Part shown: positions 1 to 9,454 of the stretch, in pieces
Layout: the number at the start of each line of letters is the position of its first letter
Position numbering within the stretch: position 1 is the stretch's first letter
Assembly: GCF_017254845.1 (NCBI RefSeq)
Contig: NZ_JAFKCU010000001.1
Span: 1,447,048 to 1,511,047 of the forward strand
Length of the DNA stretch: 64,000 nt
Direction: 5' to 3'
Source: Algoriphagus pacificus
Lineage (GTDB): Bacteria > Bacteroidota > Bacteroidia > Cytophagales > Cyclobacteriaceae
Position numbers and translations under genes: made by a program
Notes under the pieces: model-generated
Told to the model about the DNA's origin: nothing
The model's database searches: none
What the model saw: the letters and a program-made list of their open reading frames with translations, nothing else

Positions 1-1334
1 GCAAAACTTTTCATGAACATAGCTTTTCCAGTCCACAGATTATTGGATGAGGCTAGGTTGTATTCCAGTCCTGCATTTCTGTTGAACTGGGAATAAACTG
101 GTTGTTCAGCATCAGGATCGGGGTTGTAGTTCAAAGACTGTTTGTTGATAAACATCCCCGTGATATTTGATCTGGCTCCGACTTGTCTTTGTACAGAGAG
201 AACTGTGAAGTTTTGTGCTGGCAAAGCATCCTCTTTCACTTCCCCTGTTTGCATGTTCATGGCGCCTATTCTCCAATCCTTATTGATTTTCCCGCTGAGA
301 CGTGCTCCAAACTGAATAGGGGCATTCAAACCTATTCTTCTAGAGAAAAACGGACGGATTGTCTCATATCCAAAGCTGGCAAAGAGATCTCCATTTTCCA
401 GGAAAAACTGCCGTCTCTCAGGGAAGAACAGTTCAAAACGATCCAAGTTTGTGACCTGTCTATCGACTTCCACTTGGGAAAAATCCGGATTGACAGTCAA
501 GTCCAAATTCAATGAAGAAGTCAATCCGATTTTAGCATCTAATCCAACTTCACGTCTGTATTCTGTTTCACCATCGCCTGCCACATCTGTTCTAAATCCT
601 CCCAGTGCATAAGGAATAACGGAAATGTTTGCTCCCGTTTGAGGAGGTGCTTCATCCCAGATCAAAGAACCTGTGTAAGCTAAGGATGCTGATGGAAATT
701 GACGTGGAACAGGTGCCCAACCGGATTTTTCAGTAGTCTTTAAATCAAGTCTGGAAAAATTGATTCCCCATTCTGTAATGCCTTTTTTATAACGGATGGA
801 TTTAAAAGGAATGGCTGCCTCAAAAACCCATTTGTCATCGTAGTTAGTGACTTTCGACCGCCATTTGTTGTCCCAACTCAAGTCTACGCTTCCTCCGTTA
901 TACATGATGCCATCCCATTGCGCTCCGGCAGCATTTGCTCCAAATGAAAAACCGTTTGTTTGATCATCAAATGGATCCATGAAAAGCAGGAAATTGTCAT
1001 TTTTCCCAAAAGAGAAATCCCTTCGCAGCGATTCAACCATGTAAGGACCTTCCACTGCATGAAAATTTTCTACCAATAGGTATAAATTTTCATCATCATA
1101 AGTCATTCTTACATCAGTCCTCACTTTTGCAAAGCTGGTATCCATTGGAGTAATCATAAAAAAGTCAGTGGCGATTTCTGCATCATCCCAAGCTTTTTCA
1201 TCAATAGCCCCATCAATCAAAACCTGCGAACTAGCCTTCTTGATATGAAGTTGGTAGGATGAATTTATTTTTTGTGCTTGAAGAATATGACTGGTACTGA
1301 AAAGAAACAGTGCCATTAATGAGAATTTCCACAT
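1..1334 (-). CDS. DUF5916 / CBM9-like domain protein, C-terminus cut by window edge
   Basis: This open frame runs off the left edge of the window, so only the first 444 codons are visible. It starts at ATG 1334 with a clear signal peptide (MWKFSLMALFLFSTSHILQA). A carbohydrate-binding-family-9-like domain follows (roughly residues 35-220, with INSSYQ..., IDGAIDEKAW and FGANAAGAQWDG). Then comes the start of the DUF5916 outer-membrane barrel region (LNLDLTVNPDFSQVEVD, FFPERRQFFLENGDLF). In Bacteroidetes these proteins are usually about 700-880 residues, so roughly half is missing. The family is exported and probably sits at the outer membrane; its substrate is unknown. It lies 63 bp downstream of the TonB-linked receptor gene on the same strand and may share its transcript, although a 10-bp inverted repeat lies in the gap. 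Confidence 0.85.
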   Translation of the reverse strand, partial: MWKFSLMALFLFSTSHILQAQKINSSYQLHIKKASSQVLIDGAIDEKAWDDAEIATDFFMITPMDTSFAKVRTDVRMTYDDENLYLLVENFHAVEGPYMVESLRRDFSFGKNDNFLLFMDPFDDQTNGFSFGANAAGAQWDGIMYNGGSVDLSWDNKWRSKVTNYDDKWVFEAAIPFKSIRYKKGITEWGINFSRLDLKTTEKSGWAPVPRQFPSASLAYTGSLIWDEAPPQTGANISVIPYALGGFRTDVAGDGETEYRREVGLDAKIGLTSSLNLDLTVNPDFSQVEVDRQVTNLDRFELFFPERRQFFLENGDLFASFGYETIRPFFSRRIGLNAPIQFGARLSGKINKDWRIGAMNMQTGEVKEDALPAQNFTVLSVQRQVGARSNITGMFINKQSLNYNPDPDAEQPVYSQFNRNAGLEYNLASSNNLWTGKAMFMKSF

Positions 1335-1349
1335 GGGGTAAATGATTTT

Positions 1350-1372
1350 TCTGTTAATCAGCGATTAACAGA
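1350..1372. repeat. Perfect 10-bp inverted repeat just upstream of the DUF5916 gene
   Basis: TCTGTTAATC-AGC-GATTAACAGA is a perfect palindrome with a 3-nt spacer. It ends 16 nt before the start codon at 1334. There is no U-run after it on either strand, so it does not look like an intrinsic terminator. It could be an operator or an mRNA hairpin affecting translation of the downstream gene. The function is inferred only. Confidence 0.5.
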
Positions 1373-1397
1373 CAGAATGGATTGGGCTTGGTTTAAT

Positions 1398-3797
1398 TTA
1401 TTGTCTTAATCGATAGCTAATCGTCAGATTTATCTGTCTTCGGACAAACTGTGAATTTCCTTCTGTGAAGAAGTTTTCACCTTCAATAATGTATCGGTTT
1501 CGTCGAGAATTAAAGATGTCATTTACAGTGAGAATCAGATTTCCTCGTTCACCTAAGATGCTTTTGGAAGCGGAAAGATCCATAAAGAAAATCCCTTTTC
1601 TGACTCCCTGAGCAGTTTTCTGTCTTGCATCGTAGTTTGCGCGAAGTTGGATATCGAGTCCATTACTTATGGTAAATCTAGATGTTTGTCTTAAAAGCCA
1701 GCTGTAAGTTTTCGCCTGGAAATCAGCTTCAATATTACTTCCATCTATGTTTGCATGAAAGAAATTTACATTCAAATCCAGCTTCCACCAATCGTTTATT
1801 TTATAATCCGAGCTGAATTCCACCCCAAAAGATTTTTCCCCAGTTAAATTATAAGGAGCTGTAACCGAGAACCCATCATCATTGACAGTTCGGATTCGCT
1901 CAATCTTGTCAGTGGTATTTCTGAAATAAACCGTAGAGAAAAGTGTTCCCTTTTCAAAATACTTGATGTGTCCCAATTCGAAAGCATCCGTGAATTCCGG
2001 ATTCAAATCAGGGTTGCCACTAAAGAAATTTCTTTGATCCGAGAAGGTAACATAAGGGCTGAGATCATTGTAAACAGGCCTCCGAACTCTTCTGCTATAA
2101 CTCAGTTGAAAAGCGTTTTCTGTGGAAATGTTGTAAGTCAAATGCGCACTTGGAAAGAGGTTGGTGTATTTCCTCGGATTCTTCTCATTTGTTTCCACTA
2201 AGATGGTTTCCACATCGGTATGCTCTACTCTCAAGCCGCCTTGGTAGCTCCATTTACCCGTTTTATTTCCCAAGATGCCATAAGCCGCCAGGATATTTTC
2301 ATTGTAAAGAAAGATGTTATCCAAACCCGGTAGAGGGACTAGCTCTCCACTTTCATTTTCCTCTGAGACTACAAAATCATTTTCCATCTCTCGGAAGCTT
2401 GTACGCAAACCGGTTTCAAATTTTCCCTCTTTTGCAAATGGCTTGACATAATCCAGTTGAAGTAAATACTGGTTTTCGTATTCGTCATTCAAAGAAGTTT
2501 GAAGAAGATCTGAATCAGCAATCAATTGGCCATTTGGGTTGTAAGATGACTGGGTGAATTTCTGATCGGATCGCTCCCAATAGTTCAGATAAGTAAAAGC
2601 AGTGGTGAGTTCATGGCCTTTCTGCTCAAAATTTTTTTTGTAACTCACAATCACTTCTGAGTTTGGCTCCGCCTCAGTTTCGTCTTGCTGCCTTAAAGAA
2701 TAGCCCAAATAAGTGTCAAAATTATTCAGATAATCTTCATAGCGGATATCTGTGATACGTCTCGCATCACTTCTTCTCCAGAGATAAGAGGCAGTCAGAA
2801 TGCTCTTTTCGTTGAAATAATAATCAAGTCCTCCTCGGATATTGTTATTGAAACCTTTGAGAATTCCGGCATTGTTCTGACTCAAAATAGAAGTCGAGCC
2901 GTCTTCATTATAGACCTCTTGATATAATTCGCTAACGTTTGGCTGATGTCTACGAGCAAGACTATAATTGATAAACCAATTGATTCTGTTTTTACGATAA
3001 TTGAGATTTGTTGAAAAACCCAGATTCAGTGGAGTTCCGACAATCACTTCAAAAGATCCGTTGAATCCCTGATTATTATCTTTCTTCAAGACGATATTGA
3101 TGACTCCGGCCATGCCTTCTGCCTCATAACGAGCAGAGGGATTGGTGATCACTTCCACTCGCTCCACCATGTTAGCCTGAAGCTGCCGAAGTCCTGCACC
3201 TCCTTTAAAACTAACTAGTCCAGATGGTTTTCCATCGATCAGAATTCTCACATTGGAGGAACCCCGAAGTCGAACATTTCCTTCTGGATCAACCGACACA
3301 GATGGTAAGTTCATTAAAATATCATTGGCTGTTCCCCCTGCATTTGCAAGGTCCTTTCCTACGTTGAAAACCCTTTTGTCAAGGGATAATTCCATCAGAG
3401 TTTTCTCGCCTTGGACAACTACTTCATCCAAATCACCAGCGGTAGTTTCCAGTTCAATAAGTCCTAAGTCAACTTTGCTATTGTCTTTTGAAAAAATGAT
3501 GAGGTTTGATTTGTAGGATTCAAAGCCCATGAACTCTATCAAAGTATAATATTCACCCATAGGAACATCAATGGAGAATTTTCCATTTTCTTCTGAAATT
3601 CCTCCGGCAACCAAGCTGTCTTTTTCGGTATAAACTGCCACAGAAGCAAATCCTAAGGGGTTTGCTGTAGATTTTTCTTGGATGGAGCCAGTAAGTTTGG
3701 CTTTGTTTTGCTGAGAAAACCCGAGAGAAGAGAAAATTATGGAGAGTAGTAAAAGTGCTCCGAATTTTCCCAAATTAATTTTTGGAATGGTATTCAT
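1398..3797 (-). CDS. TonB-dependent receptor, outer-membrane beta-barrel family
   Basis: A 799-residue outer-membrane protein. It has a signal peptide (to about residue 28, ending LGFSQQ) and a carboxypeptidase-regulatory-like beta-sandwich at about 33-120 (KLTGSIQEKSTANPLGFASV). A TonB plug domain at about 125-240 follows (VQGEKTLMELSLDKRVFNVG, VRLRGSSNVRILIDGKPSG, VITNPSARYEAEGMAGVINI). A long beta-barrel runs to the C-terminus, with the recurring SYSRRVRRPVYNDLSPYV-type strand and an aromatic/hydrophobic final strand. This is the SusC-unrelated 'outer membrane beta-barrel' subgroup common in Cytophagales. The transported ligand cannot be read from sequence. No SusD partner is adjacent, which argues against a polysaccharide-utilisation locus. 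The downstream gene is DUF5916. Confidence 0.9.
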   Translation of the reverse strand: MNTIPKINLGKFGALLLLSIIFSSLGFSQQNKAKLTGSIQEKSTANPLGFASVAVYTEKDSLVAGGISEENGKFSIDVPMGEYYTLIEFMGFESYKSNLIIFSKDNSKVDLGLIELETTAGDLDEVVVQGEKTLMELSLDKRVFNVGKDLANAGGTANDILMNLPSVSVDPEGNVRLRGSSNVRILIDGKPSGLVSFKGGAGLRQLQANMVERVEVITNPSARYEAEGMAGVINIVLKKDNNQGFNGSFEVIVGTPLNLGFSTNLNYRKNRINWFINYSLARRHQPNVSELYQEVYNEDGSTSILSQNNAGILKGFNNNIRGGLDYYFNEKSILTASYLWRRSDARRITDIRYEDYLNNFDTYLGYSLRQQDETEAEPNSEVIVSYKKNFEQKGHELTTAFTYLNYWERSDQKFTQSSYNPNGQLIADSDLLQTSLNDEYENQYLLQLDYVKPFAKEGKFETGLRTSFREMENDFVVSEENESGELVPLPGLDNIFLYNENILAAYGILGNKTGKWSYQGGLRVEHTDVETILVETNEKNPRKYTNLFPSAHLTYNISTENAFQLSYSRRVRRPVYNDLSPYVTFSDQRNFFSGNPDLNPEFTDAFELGHIKYFEKGTLFSTVYFRNTTDKIERIRTVNDDGFSVTAPYNLTGEKSFGVEFSSDYKINDWWKLDLNVNFFHANIDGSNIEADFQAKTYSWLLRQTSRFTISNGLDIQLRANYDARQKTAQGVRKGIFFMDLSASKSILGERGNLILTVNDIFNSRRNRYIIEGENFFTEGNSQFVRRQINLTISYRLRQ

Positions 3798-3956
3798 TGT
3801 AATAGGCTAGGCTTGAATTTTGGGTTGAAATTTCCAAATCAAATAATGAATGATCGAAAATTCTCAGGAAGATATTTTGAATAATTTGTAAATCCAGTTA
3901 AAAATTGACCAAAGGCCTTAAAAGCCTGATGAAGAGATGCCGAAGTGAGGGAATTT

Positions 3957-4625
3957 TTATCTTTTCCCAGAAAGAATACCAACTTTAAAACCTAAAGTTA
4001 GGTGAGGTATGTAATCCCATCCATTGAATCTATACCTATTGCTAGCTAAAAAATATTCGTCTTCTTTATCTTGATTTGGAGCAACTTCCAAAATATTTAC
4101 TTTTCTGTATCTCGACCTGATTCCAATACCGAAAAATGTATCCAAAAGCAGATTTTCAGAAACATATTTCTGTTTACCAAACTTCAGTCCTGTTCCTAAA
4201 ACCTGGAAATCAACTTTCGCTTTGTTATACCAGATTTTAGCGTTGTAATCGGAGAGGTAATCCTCAGTTCGGATAAAATCCTTTTTGACAAAAAATATCT
4301 CAAGCCCCCAATAATGTTTTTTGGTATGAAATTTCAACTCGTTTTTGGTTCTCCAAAGTCTGAAATCCTCGTTTTTTCCTCGACTAGAATTGATGCCAAA
4401 TATCCCTCCATTCACACCGATTTCAGATTGAATACTGAATTTTGGACTAAAGAAATATTCAATCCCACCTTGGATCACAATAGTTTCTGGTTCAAAAAGA
4501 GCTAAAGGAGAGGTTTTGAAAATAAGTTGATTGTCTAATTCCAGTGTTTGTTGAGCGAAACCACTCACATTGACCCCTCCGAATGCAGGTACTAAAAAAA
4601 GTAGGAGGCGAAGCAGAATTTTCAT
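3957..4625 (-). CDS. Small exported outer-membrane-like protein (DUF3575-like)
   Basis: A 222-residue protein with a signal peptide (LLRLLLFLVPAFGGVNVSGF, then AQQ). The body is rich in alternating hydrophobic/polar stretches and aromatic residues (VIQGGIEYFFSPKFSIQSEI, HYWGLEIFFVKKDF, FFGIGIRSRYRKVN). This pattern fits a small outer-membrane barrel of the DUF3575 kind, in which the protein opens with a 'K-T-S-P-L-A-L' segment, as here (FKTSPLALFEPETI). It is the last gene before a 159-bp gap and sits downstream of the antiporter gene. No enzymatic motif is visible, and the biological role is unknown. The family assignment comes from pattern recognition, not a search. Confidence 0.6.
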   Translation of the reverse strand: MKILLRLLLFLVPAFGGVNVSGFAQQTLELDNQLIFKTSPLALFEPETIVIQGGIEYFFSPKFSIQSEIGVNGGIFGINSSRGKNEDFRLWRTKNELKFHTKKHYWGLEIFFVKKDFIRTEDYLSDYNAKIWYNKAKVDFQVLGTGLKFGKQKYVSENLLLDTFFGIGIRSRYRKVNILEVAPNQDKEDEYFLASNRYRFNGWDYIPHLTLGFKVGILSGKR

Positions 4626-4660
4626 AGCTCCTAAAATAACCTAATTCCTTAATTAAAAAT

Positions 4661-6808
4661 CTACTTTCTCTTCAATAAATTATCGAGAACTTTTTTAATC
4701 AAATCAAAGCGCTCTTTCGGACCAATCATAGATCCATGCATGATGTCGGTAATGGTTCGACCATTGTCTTTTGGTTGATTTGGGTAGATCAGGATAAAGC
4801 TGTTTTGCTTTAGCCAATAATGAATTAATTGAGGAACTTCTTCTAGTTTTGGATGATAGGAAACTGCCCCTTTTCTGCTCAAAACCATTATTAGATTATC
4901 ATCGGGTTTTAAATGAATGTTTAGATTGAAAACCTCTTCCCAATCGGGGAATTTCCTGAAGTCAACTCGAATCGGATGATTTTTTAGGATTTCTTCTAAA
5001 TATTCCTGGGTTTCTGTTGCTACATAAAAAACAATCCGGGCTCCTGTGTTTCTGGCGATATTCCAGATTTTAACAACCCAAAAAGGGAATCCCAATTCCT
5101 TCTCTGCATTTGGCGGTACAAGAATTAAATGTCTTTTGTGCGTTTCAAATGGCTGGTGAGACTTGTAAATAAAGGTCGTAGTGTTTGATTTGCTCAGAAT
5201 TCTCTCAGTCAGATTTCCCAAAAAGCTATCGTTTACTCCTTGCTTTTCATGTAGACCTAAAACCAAATCCGTGATTTTATTTTCATGAATTATTCCAGTA
5301 ATGCCATGCTCCACATTGGAATCATACCGAAGCAATTCAATTAGTGCATGATCAGTAGATGCTGATGCTTGGCTGGCTTTGTTTAAGACTTTTTGAGCTT
5401 TCATTTCTGCTGCAGAATCTATGTCTTCCGGGTTCAGAATGCTCAGTCCATACATACTTGACTTTTTCTTTGGCGACTGGAAAAGCACACTCAGTTTGAT
5501 CAATTCAACAGAAGTTTCCTCGTTTCTCATAGGAATCAAGATCCTTTCCGGAATTTCTTTTTCCGAGTTTTCGTCTTTTTGGACTTCAGAAAGCAGTAGG
5601 TTTTTGGCCCCTTTTTGAGCCTCAAAGGAAGCAATCGTACAAGTGATCAGAATCATGACGATAGTGCCATTTAAAATCGATTCTGACAAAAGCCGAATTG
5701 GTTCTCCCGATTCTGTATTGCCGATGATGGTATTGTATCCGATAATTACCGCTGCCAAAGTTGCAGCAGCTTGTGCATTGCTCAATCCGAAAATAATTCT
5801 TCGTTCATTAATCGAGAATGCATAGGTTTTTTGAGTCGCAAAAGCGGCGAGCCATTTTGCCAGAATGGCTACCGATGTCATTACAAAAGCAACCCAGATC
5901 GTTTCCCAACTTTTGATAAAAACAGTGAAATCAACGAGCATTCCCACACTGATAAGGAAGAATGGGATGAAAATAGAATTTCCGACAAATTCAATCCGAT
6001 TCATCAAAGGTGAGTTTCTTGGTATCAAAGAGTTGATCGCCAAACCCACCAAGAAGGAACCGATGATAGCTTCTATTCCTGCTAATTCTGCCAATGAAGC
6101 TCCCAGAAATACCAAAACCAGGACAAAAATATATTGAGAGGAATTATCCGAATACTTCTTGAAAAACCAGCGTCCGAGCTTAGGAAAACCAAAAATGATA
6201 ATTAGAGCAAATGCCATTAATGACAGAAACAGCTTCAACCAAAAAGCTGCATTTACCTGCCCATGAACTGAGCCTATTATTACAGCCAAAACCAATAAAG
6301 CTAGTGTATCGGTAATCAAAGTGCCGCCTACAGTAATCTGAACTGACCTGTTTTTAGCGATACCTAATTTTGAAATGACAGGGTAAGCGATCAGAGTATG
6401 CGAGGCAAACATACTGGCCAATAGAATGGAAGAAATCAAAGAAAGTTGCAGCAGAAAGAGACCTGCCAGAGTTCCAAGAATCATTGGAAAAAGAAACGTG
6501 AACATGCCGAATACCAGACTTTTGTTCTGGTTTTTCTTGAATTCATGAATATCGATTTCCAACCCTGCAAGAAACATGATATACAGTAATCCTGCTGTCC
6601 CGGATAGGATGATGCCACTGTCTCTTTCTATCAAACCAAAACCCTTTGGTCCTACAATAGCTCCTGCGATAATCAAACCTAAAAGTGGAGGGATTTTTAG
6701 CCTGTTTAGTAATATTGGAGCAAGAAGGATGATCAATAAGATCAATAAAAATTTGACTACCGGATTGGCAATGGGCAATTCCAAGGAAAAAATTGCTAGG
6801 AAATTCAT
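4661..6808 (-). CDS. Kef/CPA2-type cation:proton antiporter with cytoplasmic USP-like tail
   Basis: A 715-residue inner-membrane protein. Residues about 15-390 form around twelve hydrophobic helices typical of the monovalent cation:proton antiporter-2 family (LKIPPLLGLIIAGAIVGPKG, LYIMFLAGLEIDIHEFKK, LASMFASHTLIAYPV, AIIGSFLVGLAINSLIP). Residues about 415-715 are soluble and look like two weak universal-stress-protein-like domains (ERILIPMRNEETSVELI, HLILVPPNAEKELGF). There is no TrkA-N domain. It probably exchanges K+ or Na+ for protons, and the tail may sense a ligand. Its start overlaps the end of the Ca/Na exchanger gene by 4 bp, which indicates translational coupling and a shared role in ion homeostasis. 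Confidence 0.87.
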   Translation of the reverse strand: MNFLAIFSLELPIANPVVKFLLILLIILLAPILLNRLKIPPLLGLIIAGAIVGPKGFGLIERDSGIILSGTAGLLYIMFLAGLEIDIHEFKKNQNKSLVFGMFTFLFPMILGTLAGLFLLQLSLISSILLASMFASHTLIAYPVISKLGIAKNRSVQITVGGTLITDTLALLVLAVIIGSVHGQVNAAFWLKLFLSLMAFALIIIFGFPKLGRWFFKKYSDNSSQYIFVLVLVFLGASLAELAGIEAIIGSFLVGLAINSLIPRNSPLMNRIEFVGNSIFIPFFLISVGMLVDFTVFIKSWETIWVAFVMTSVAILAKWLAAFATQKTYAFSINERRIIFGLSNAQAAATLAAVIIGYNTIIGNTESGEPIRLLSESILNGTIVMILITCTIASFEAQKGAKNLLLSEVQKDENSEKEIPERILIPMRNEETSVELIKLSVLFQSPKKKSSMYGLSILNPEDIDSAAEMKAQKVLNKASQASASTDHALIELLRYDSNVEHGITGIIHENKITDLVLGLHEKQGVNDSFLGNLTERILSKSNTTTFIYKSHQPFETHKRHLILVPPNAEKELGFPFWVVKIWNIARNTGARIVFYVATETQEYLEEILKNHPIRVDFRKFPDWEEVFNLNIHLKPDDNLIMVLSRKGAVSYHPKLEEVPQLIHYWLKQNSFILIYPNQPKDNGRTITDIMHGSMIGPKERFDLIKKVLDNLLKRK

Positions 6809-7785
6809 CCGGTATTAAGTTCAGTTAATCCAAGTTCTTTTAAGACAAGGTAAGTGGTATAGACTAGGTAGGTTACTAATAAAATAGCGGCTTCCCATCG
6901 GTCAAGGCTTTTTCTTTTTCCTGTAAACATGGCCAGAAAAAGGAAAATAGTTCCTCCCATTAAAATGTAAAGATCAGTATTGAATGAAAGCTGGAAATCC
7001 AATGGTTTGATGATAGCACTGACTCCAAGAATCAGGAAAATATTAAAGATGTTAGAGCCGATGATATTGCCAATAGCAATGTCATTGTTCTTTTTTAAAG
7101 ATGCGACTACAGAAGTTGCCAATTCAGGAAGCGAAGTTCCCGCCGCTACGATAGTCAGACCGATGATTTTTTCACTTACGCCTAGACTTTCTGCGATTCC
7201 CACAGCATTATCCACTACGAGTTTTCCGCCAAGAACGAGCCCTGCTAAACCACCTAAAATCAAAGCCCAGATTTTTAGGGCAGTATAAGATTTAGCTTCA
7301 ATCTCCTCAGTTTTGGGTTCTGATTTGAGTTGGGTAAACACGTAATAAAGAAAGGCACCGAAGCAAATCAACAAGCCAAAACCTTCAATAATGTCAAGAT
7401 TTGGTGTATTTCCCATGAAAAAGTTATTCACCATGAGCAGCAGGATGATCGCTGCCAAAAAAGAAAATGGGATTTCCTTCCAAACGGAGCTAGACTGAAC
7501 AGATAGAGGAGTTATGATTCCGGCAATGCCTAGAATAATGAATAGGTTGAAGTTATTTGAACCTATAATATTTCCGAAAACGATGTCCGGATACCCGCCA
7601 GAAGCTGCCACTGAATTTACAACCAATTCTGGAGCCGAGGTCCCAAATGCGACAATAGTCAACCCAATCGCCAGATCGGACACATTATATTTTTTTGCTA
7701 GGACAGAAGCTCCATCCACCAACCAATCTGCTCCTTTGACAAGAAGTAAAAGTCCAATAATCAATAAGGAAAAGGAAAGGATCAT
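6805..7785 (-). CDS. Calcium/sodium antiporter (CaCA family, YrbG-like)
   Basis: A 326-residue protein of ten or so membrane helices. It carries the two inverted alpha repeats that define the cation/calcium exchanger family. The first is at about residues 38-80 (TIVAFGTSAPELVVNSVAAS...FGNIIGSNNFNLFIILG). The second is at about 207-250 (TIVAAGTSLPELATSVVASL...IGNIIGSNIFNIFLILG). The G-T-S-x-P-E signature with its ion-binding glutamate is intact in both halves. The length is normal for the bacterial YrbG type. It heads a two-gene operon with the Kef-type antiporter, whose start codon overlaps this stop. The promoter should lie in 7786-7982, but I could not identify a convincing consensus there. 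Confidence 0.92.
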   Translation of the reverse strand: MILSFSLLIIGLLLLVKGADWLVDGASVLAKKYNVSDLAIGLTIVAFGTSAPELVVNSVAASGGYPDIVFGNIIGSNNFNLFIILGIAGIITPLSVQSSSVWKEIPFSFLAAIILLLMVNNFFMGNTPNLDIIEGFGLLICFGAFLYYVFTQLKSEPKTEEIEAKSYTALKIWALILGGLAGLVLGGKLVVDNAVGIAESLGVSEKIIGLTIVAAGTSLPELATSVVASLKKNNDIAIGNIIGSNIFNIFLILGVSAIIKPLDFQLSFNTDLYILMGGTIFLFLAMFTGKRKSLDRWEAAILLVTYLVYTTYLVLKELGLTELNTG

Positions 7786-7982
7786 ACCAATTAGTTAGAC
7801 ATTTAGGATTGAAAAATTGCTCAAAAGTAGACGGAAAAAAGTGGATAAAATTCAAAGAGTTAAGAATTATTTTTTTGCTTTTAAATACTGGTTGAAAGAG
7901 ATTTTTCTAGGGTAAAAAGCAGGAAAAGTTGAATTGAATTTTTTTATGATTAATTTCCTAAAAACCTTCTAATCAAATTTTT

Positions 7983-8564
7983 ATGAAAAAGATTTTTGCC
8001 CCACTGCTATTTGTATTCATGGTCATCAATATGACCTGCTTGGCGCAAGGAGAATTGCCTCCACACATCAAAGAGAATATTACTTATCCAGTATTGGATT
8101 TTCATCCTTGGGTTGGTGTGATGCCAGTTGAGAATCCGGAAATGACTTATGATCCAGATTTGGAGTATAAAATCGCAATTGATCTTTATGGCCGGGTCAA
8201 AGATTCTACCGCTATTCAATCAGCTTTCTTGGAAGTGGCTAGAACGTACAATCTGCACATCGCAAATGGGGTTCCTCCGGAAAAGATAAAGATTGCGGCA
8301 GTGATTCATGGAGGATTGGTTCAGGCAATTTTAAAAGAGGAAAACTATCAGGAAAAATACAGTCAAACGAATCCGAATTTAGCAGCTATTCAAGCTTTGG
8401 AGAATGTAGGGGTGAAGTTCTATGTCTGCGGGCAAAGTATGGGGTTCAATAATCTAAAAGCAGATAAAATAACGCCCATGGTGAAGATGGCAGTTTCTGC
8501 GAAGACTACTTTTATCACCTTAGATCAAATGGGATATACTTATCTAAATGTAAGTGAGGATTAA
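7983..8564 (+). CDS. Exported DsrE-family protein
   Basis: A 193-residue protein with a signal peptide (MKKIFAPLLFVFMVINMTCLAQ). The rest matches the DsrE/F-like fold: an N-terminal strand YKIAIDLYG, a long helix, AAVIHGGLVQAIL, and a single well-placed cysteine in VKFYVCGQSMGFNNL near residue 156. It ends with a domain-typical TFITLDQMGYTYLNV. Cytoplasmic DsrE proteins relay sulfur via that cysteine. The signal peptide places this one in the periplasm or at the membrane, where a sulfur-handling or redox role is plausible but unproven. It is a monocistronic gene on the plus strand, followed at once by a strong hairpin terminator. Confidence 0.8.
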   Translation: MKKIFAPLLFVFMVINMTCLAQGELPPHIKENITYPVLDFHPWVGVMPVENPEMTYDPDLEYKIAIDLYGRVKDSTAIQSAFLEVARTYNLHIANGVPPEKIKIAAVIHGGLVQAILKEENYQEKYSQTNPNLAAIQALENVGVKFYVCGQSMGFNNLKADKITPMVKMAVSAKTTFITLDQMGYTYLNVSED

Positions 8565-8570
8565 AAAATG

Positions 8571-8600
8571 AAATCCCAGAACTTAGCATTCTGGGATTTT
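8571..8600. terminator. Hairpin terminator between dsrE-like and TspO-like genes
   Basis: AAATCCCAGAA-CTTAGCA-TTCTGGGATTTT gives an 11-bp stem followed by T-rich sequence. It begins 6 nt after the stop codon at 8564. It serves the plus-strand DsrE gene and could also serve the convergent TspO-like gene ending at 8669. Confidence 0.8.
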
Positions 8601-8668
8601 GATTTCCTAAACTTTAGATTTTATGATTTCCGTGAGGTAACTGATTTCAAAAACTCTTCCGATCTAGT

Positions 8669-9454
8669 TTATTTAAGTTTGAATGGCGCTGTTGCTCTGT
8701 TTTTGTATCCATGGATACTTGCAGCAACAAATAGAACAAGCGCTGCAATAGCAGCTGTCCACTGGATCTCTGGGATACTTTCCCAATGTCTAACAGCAAT
8801 AGCGATAAAGGCCCAAACTCCTACCATGGCAAACTCACGCATGTTTCGAGTCTGGATCATAAAGAGATTTACCACAGCTCCAATAGCAATCATGATCATA
8901 GTCCAGGTAACTTCATTGAATGGACCAGTCCAACCGATTTTAGCGAGATAGGCAGAGATATTTGCAATCGTTGCGACAGCGATCCAACCGCTATAAATGC
9001 AAATTGGCCACCAAAGCCAGAAAATGATGGGTCTTGGCGCATGCCATCTTTCCATATTGGTATTTAAAACCACAATTAAAAGCGAGGCAAGAATACCCAG
9101 CATGACGACTACACTGATGCCGGTATATTCCATCAGCCACATGTAAATCCATAAGCCATTGCCAATGTTTGCTAGGATTAAATATGGTCCAACTTGGGAT
9201 AGAAAATCGGAATCTTTGCTGCTGCTAAAAGCTCTGGAAACGAAGAAAATTGCCTGGGCAAAAAGTGATAAGAAAATGATTCCCCAAATCGAAAAAGCAT
9301 AGCTGGCAGGTGTAAAGAGGTTTTGATATTTAGCACTTAATGAGCCAACCGTATTTCCGTTCAACCCATTAACTCCTGCTGAATAATTCCAGAAAATGAC
9401 AAAAAGCAATACCACTAAATTCAGAATAGCATATAGTTTATGAGACTTTTTCAT
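8669..9454 (-). CDS. TspO/MBR-related tryptophan-rich membrane protein
   Basis: A 261-residue protein made of seven or eight hydrophobic helices, very rich in tryptophan and aromatic residues. The N-terminal signature FTPASYAFSIWGIIFLSL is typical of the long bacterial 'tryptophan-rich sensory protein' group. Further motifs are WIYMWLMEYTG and FWLWWPICIYSGWIAVATI. Classical TspO is about 160 residues with five helices, so this is the extended form, whose ligand is unknown; classical TspO binds porphyrins and is linked to oxidative stress. Its start overlaps the stop of the upstream flavin disulfide reductase by 4 bp, so the two are translated together and probably act in one redox-related process (inference). 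Confidence 0.65.
   Translation of the reverse strand: MKKSHKLYAILNLVVLLFVIFWNYSAGVNGLNGNTVGSLSAKYQNLFTPASYAFSIWGIIFLSLFAQAIFFVSRAFSSSKDSDFLSQVGPYLILANIGNGLWIYMWLMEYTGISVVVMLGILASLLIVVLNTNMERWHAPRPIIFWLWWPICIYSGWIAVATIANISAYLAKIGWTGPFNEVTWTMIMIAIGAVVNLFMIQTRNMREFAMVGVWAFIAIAVRHWESIPEIQWTAAIAALVLFVAASIHGYKNRATAPFKLK

Noticed and set aside
1398-3797. SusC/SusD-type polysaccharide-utilisation locus around the TonB receptor
   Set aside because: No SusD, no glycoside hydrolase and no regulator are adjacent; the receptor is of the general outer-membrane barrel type.
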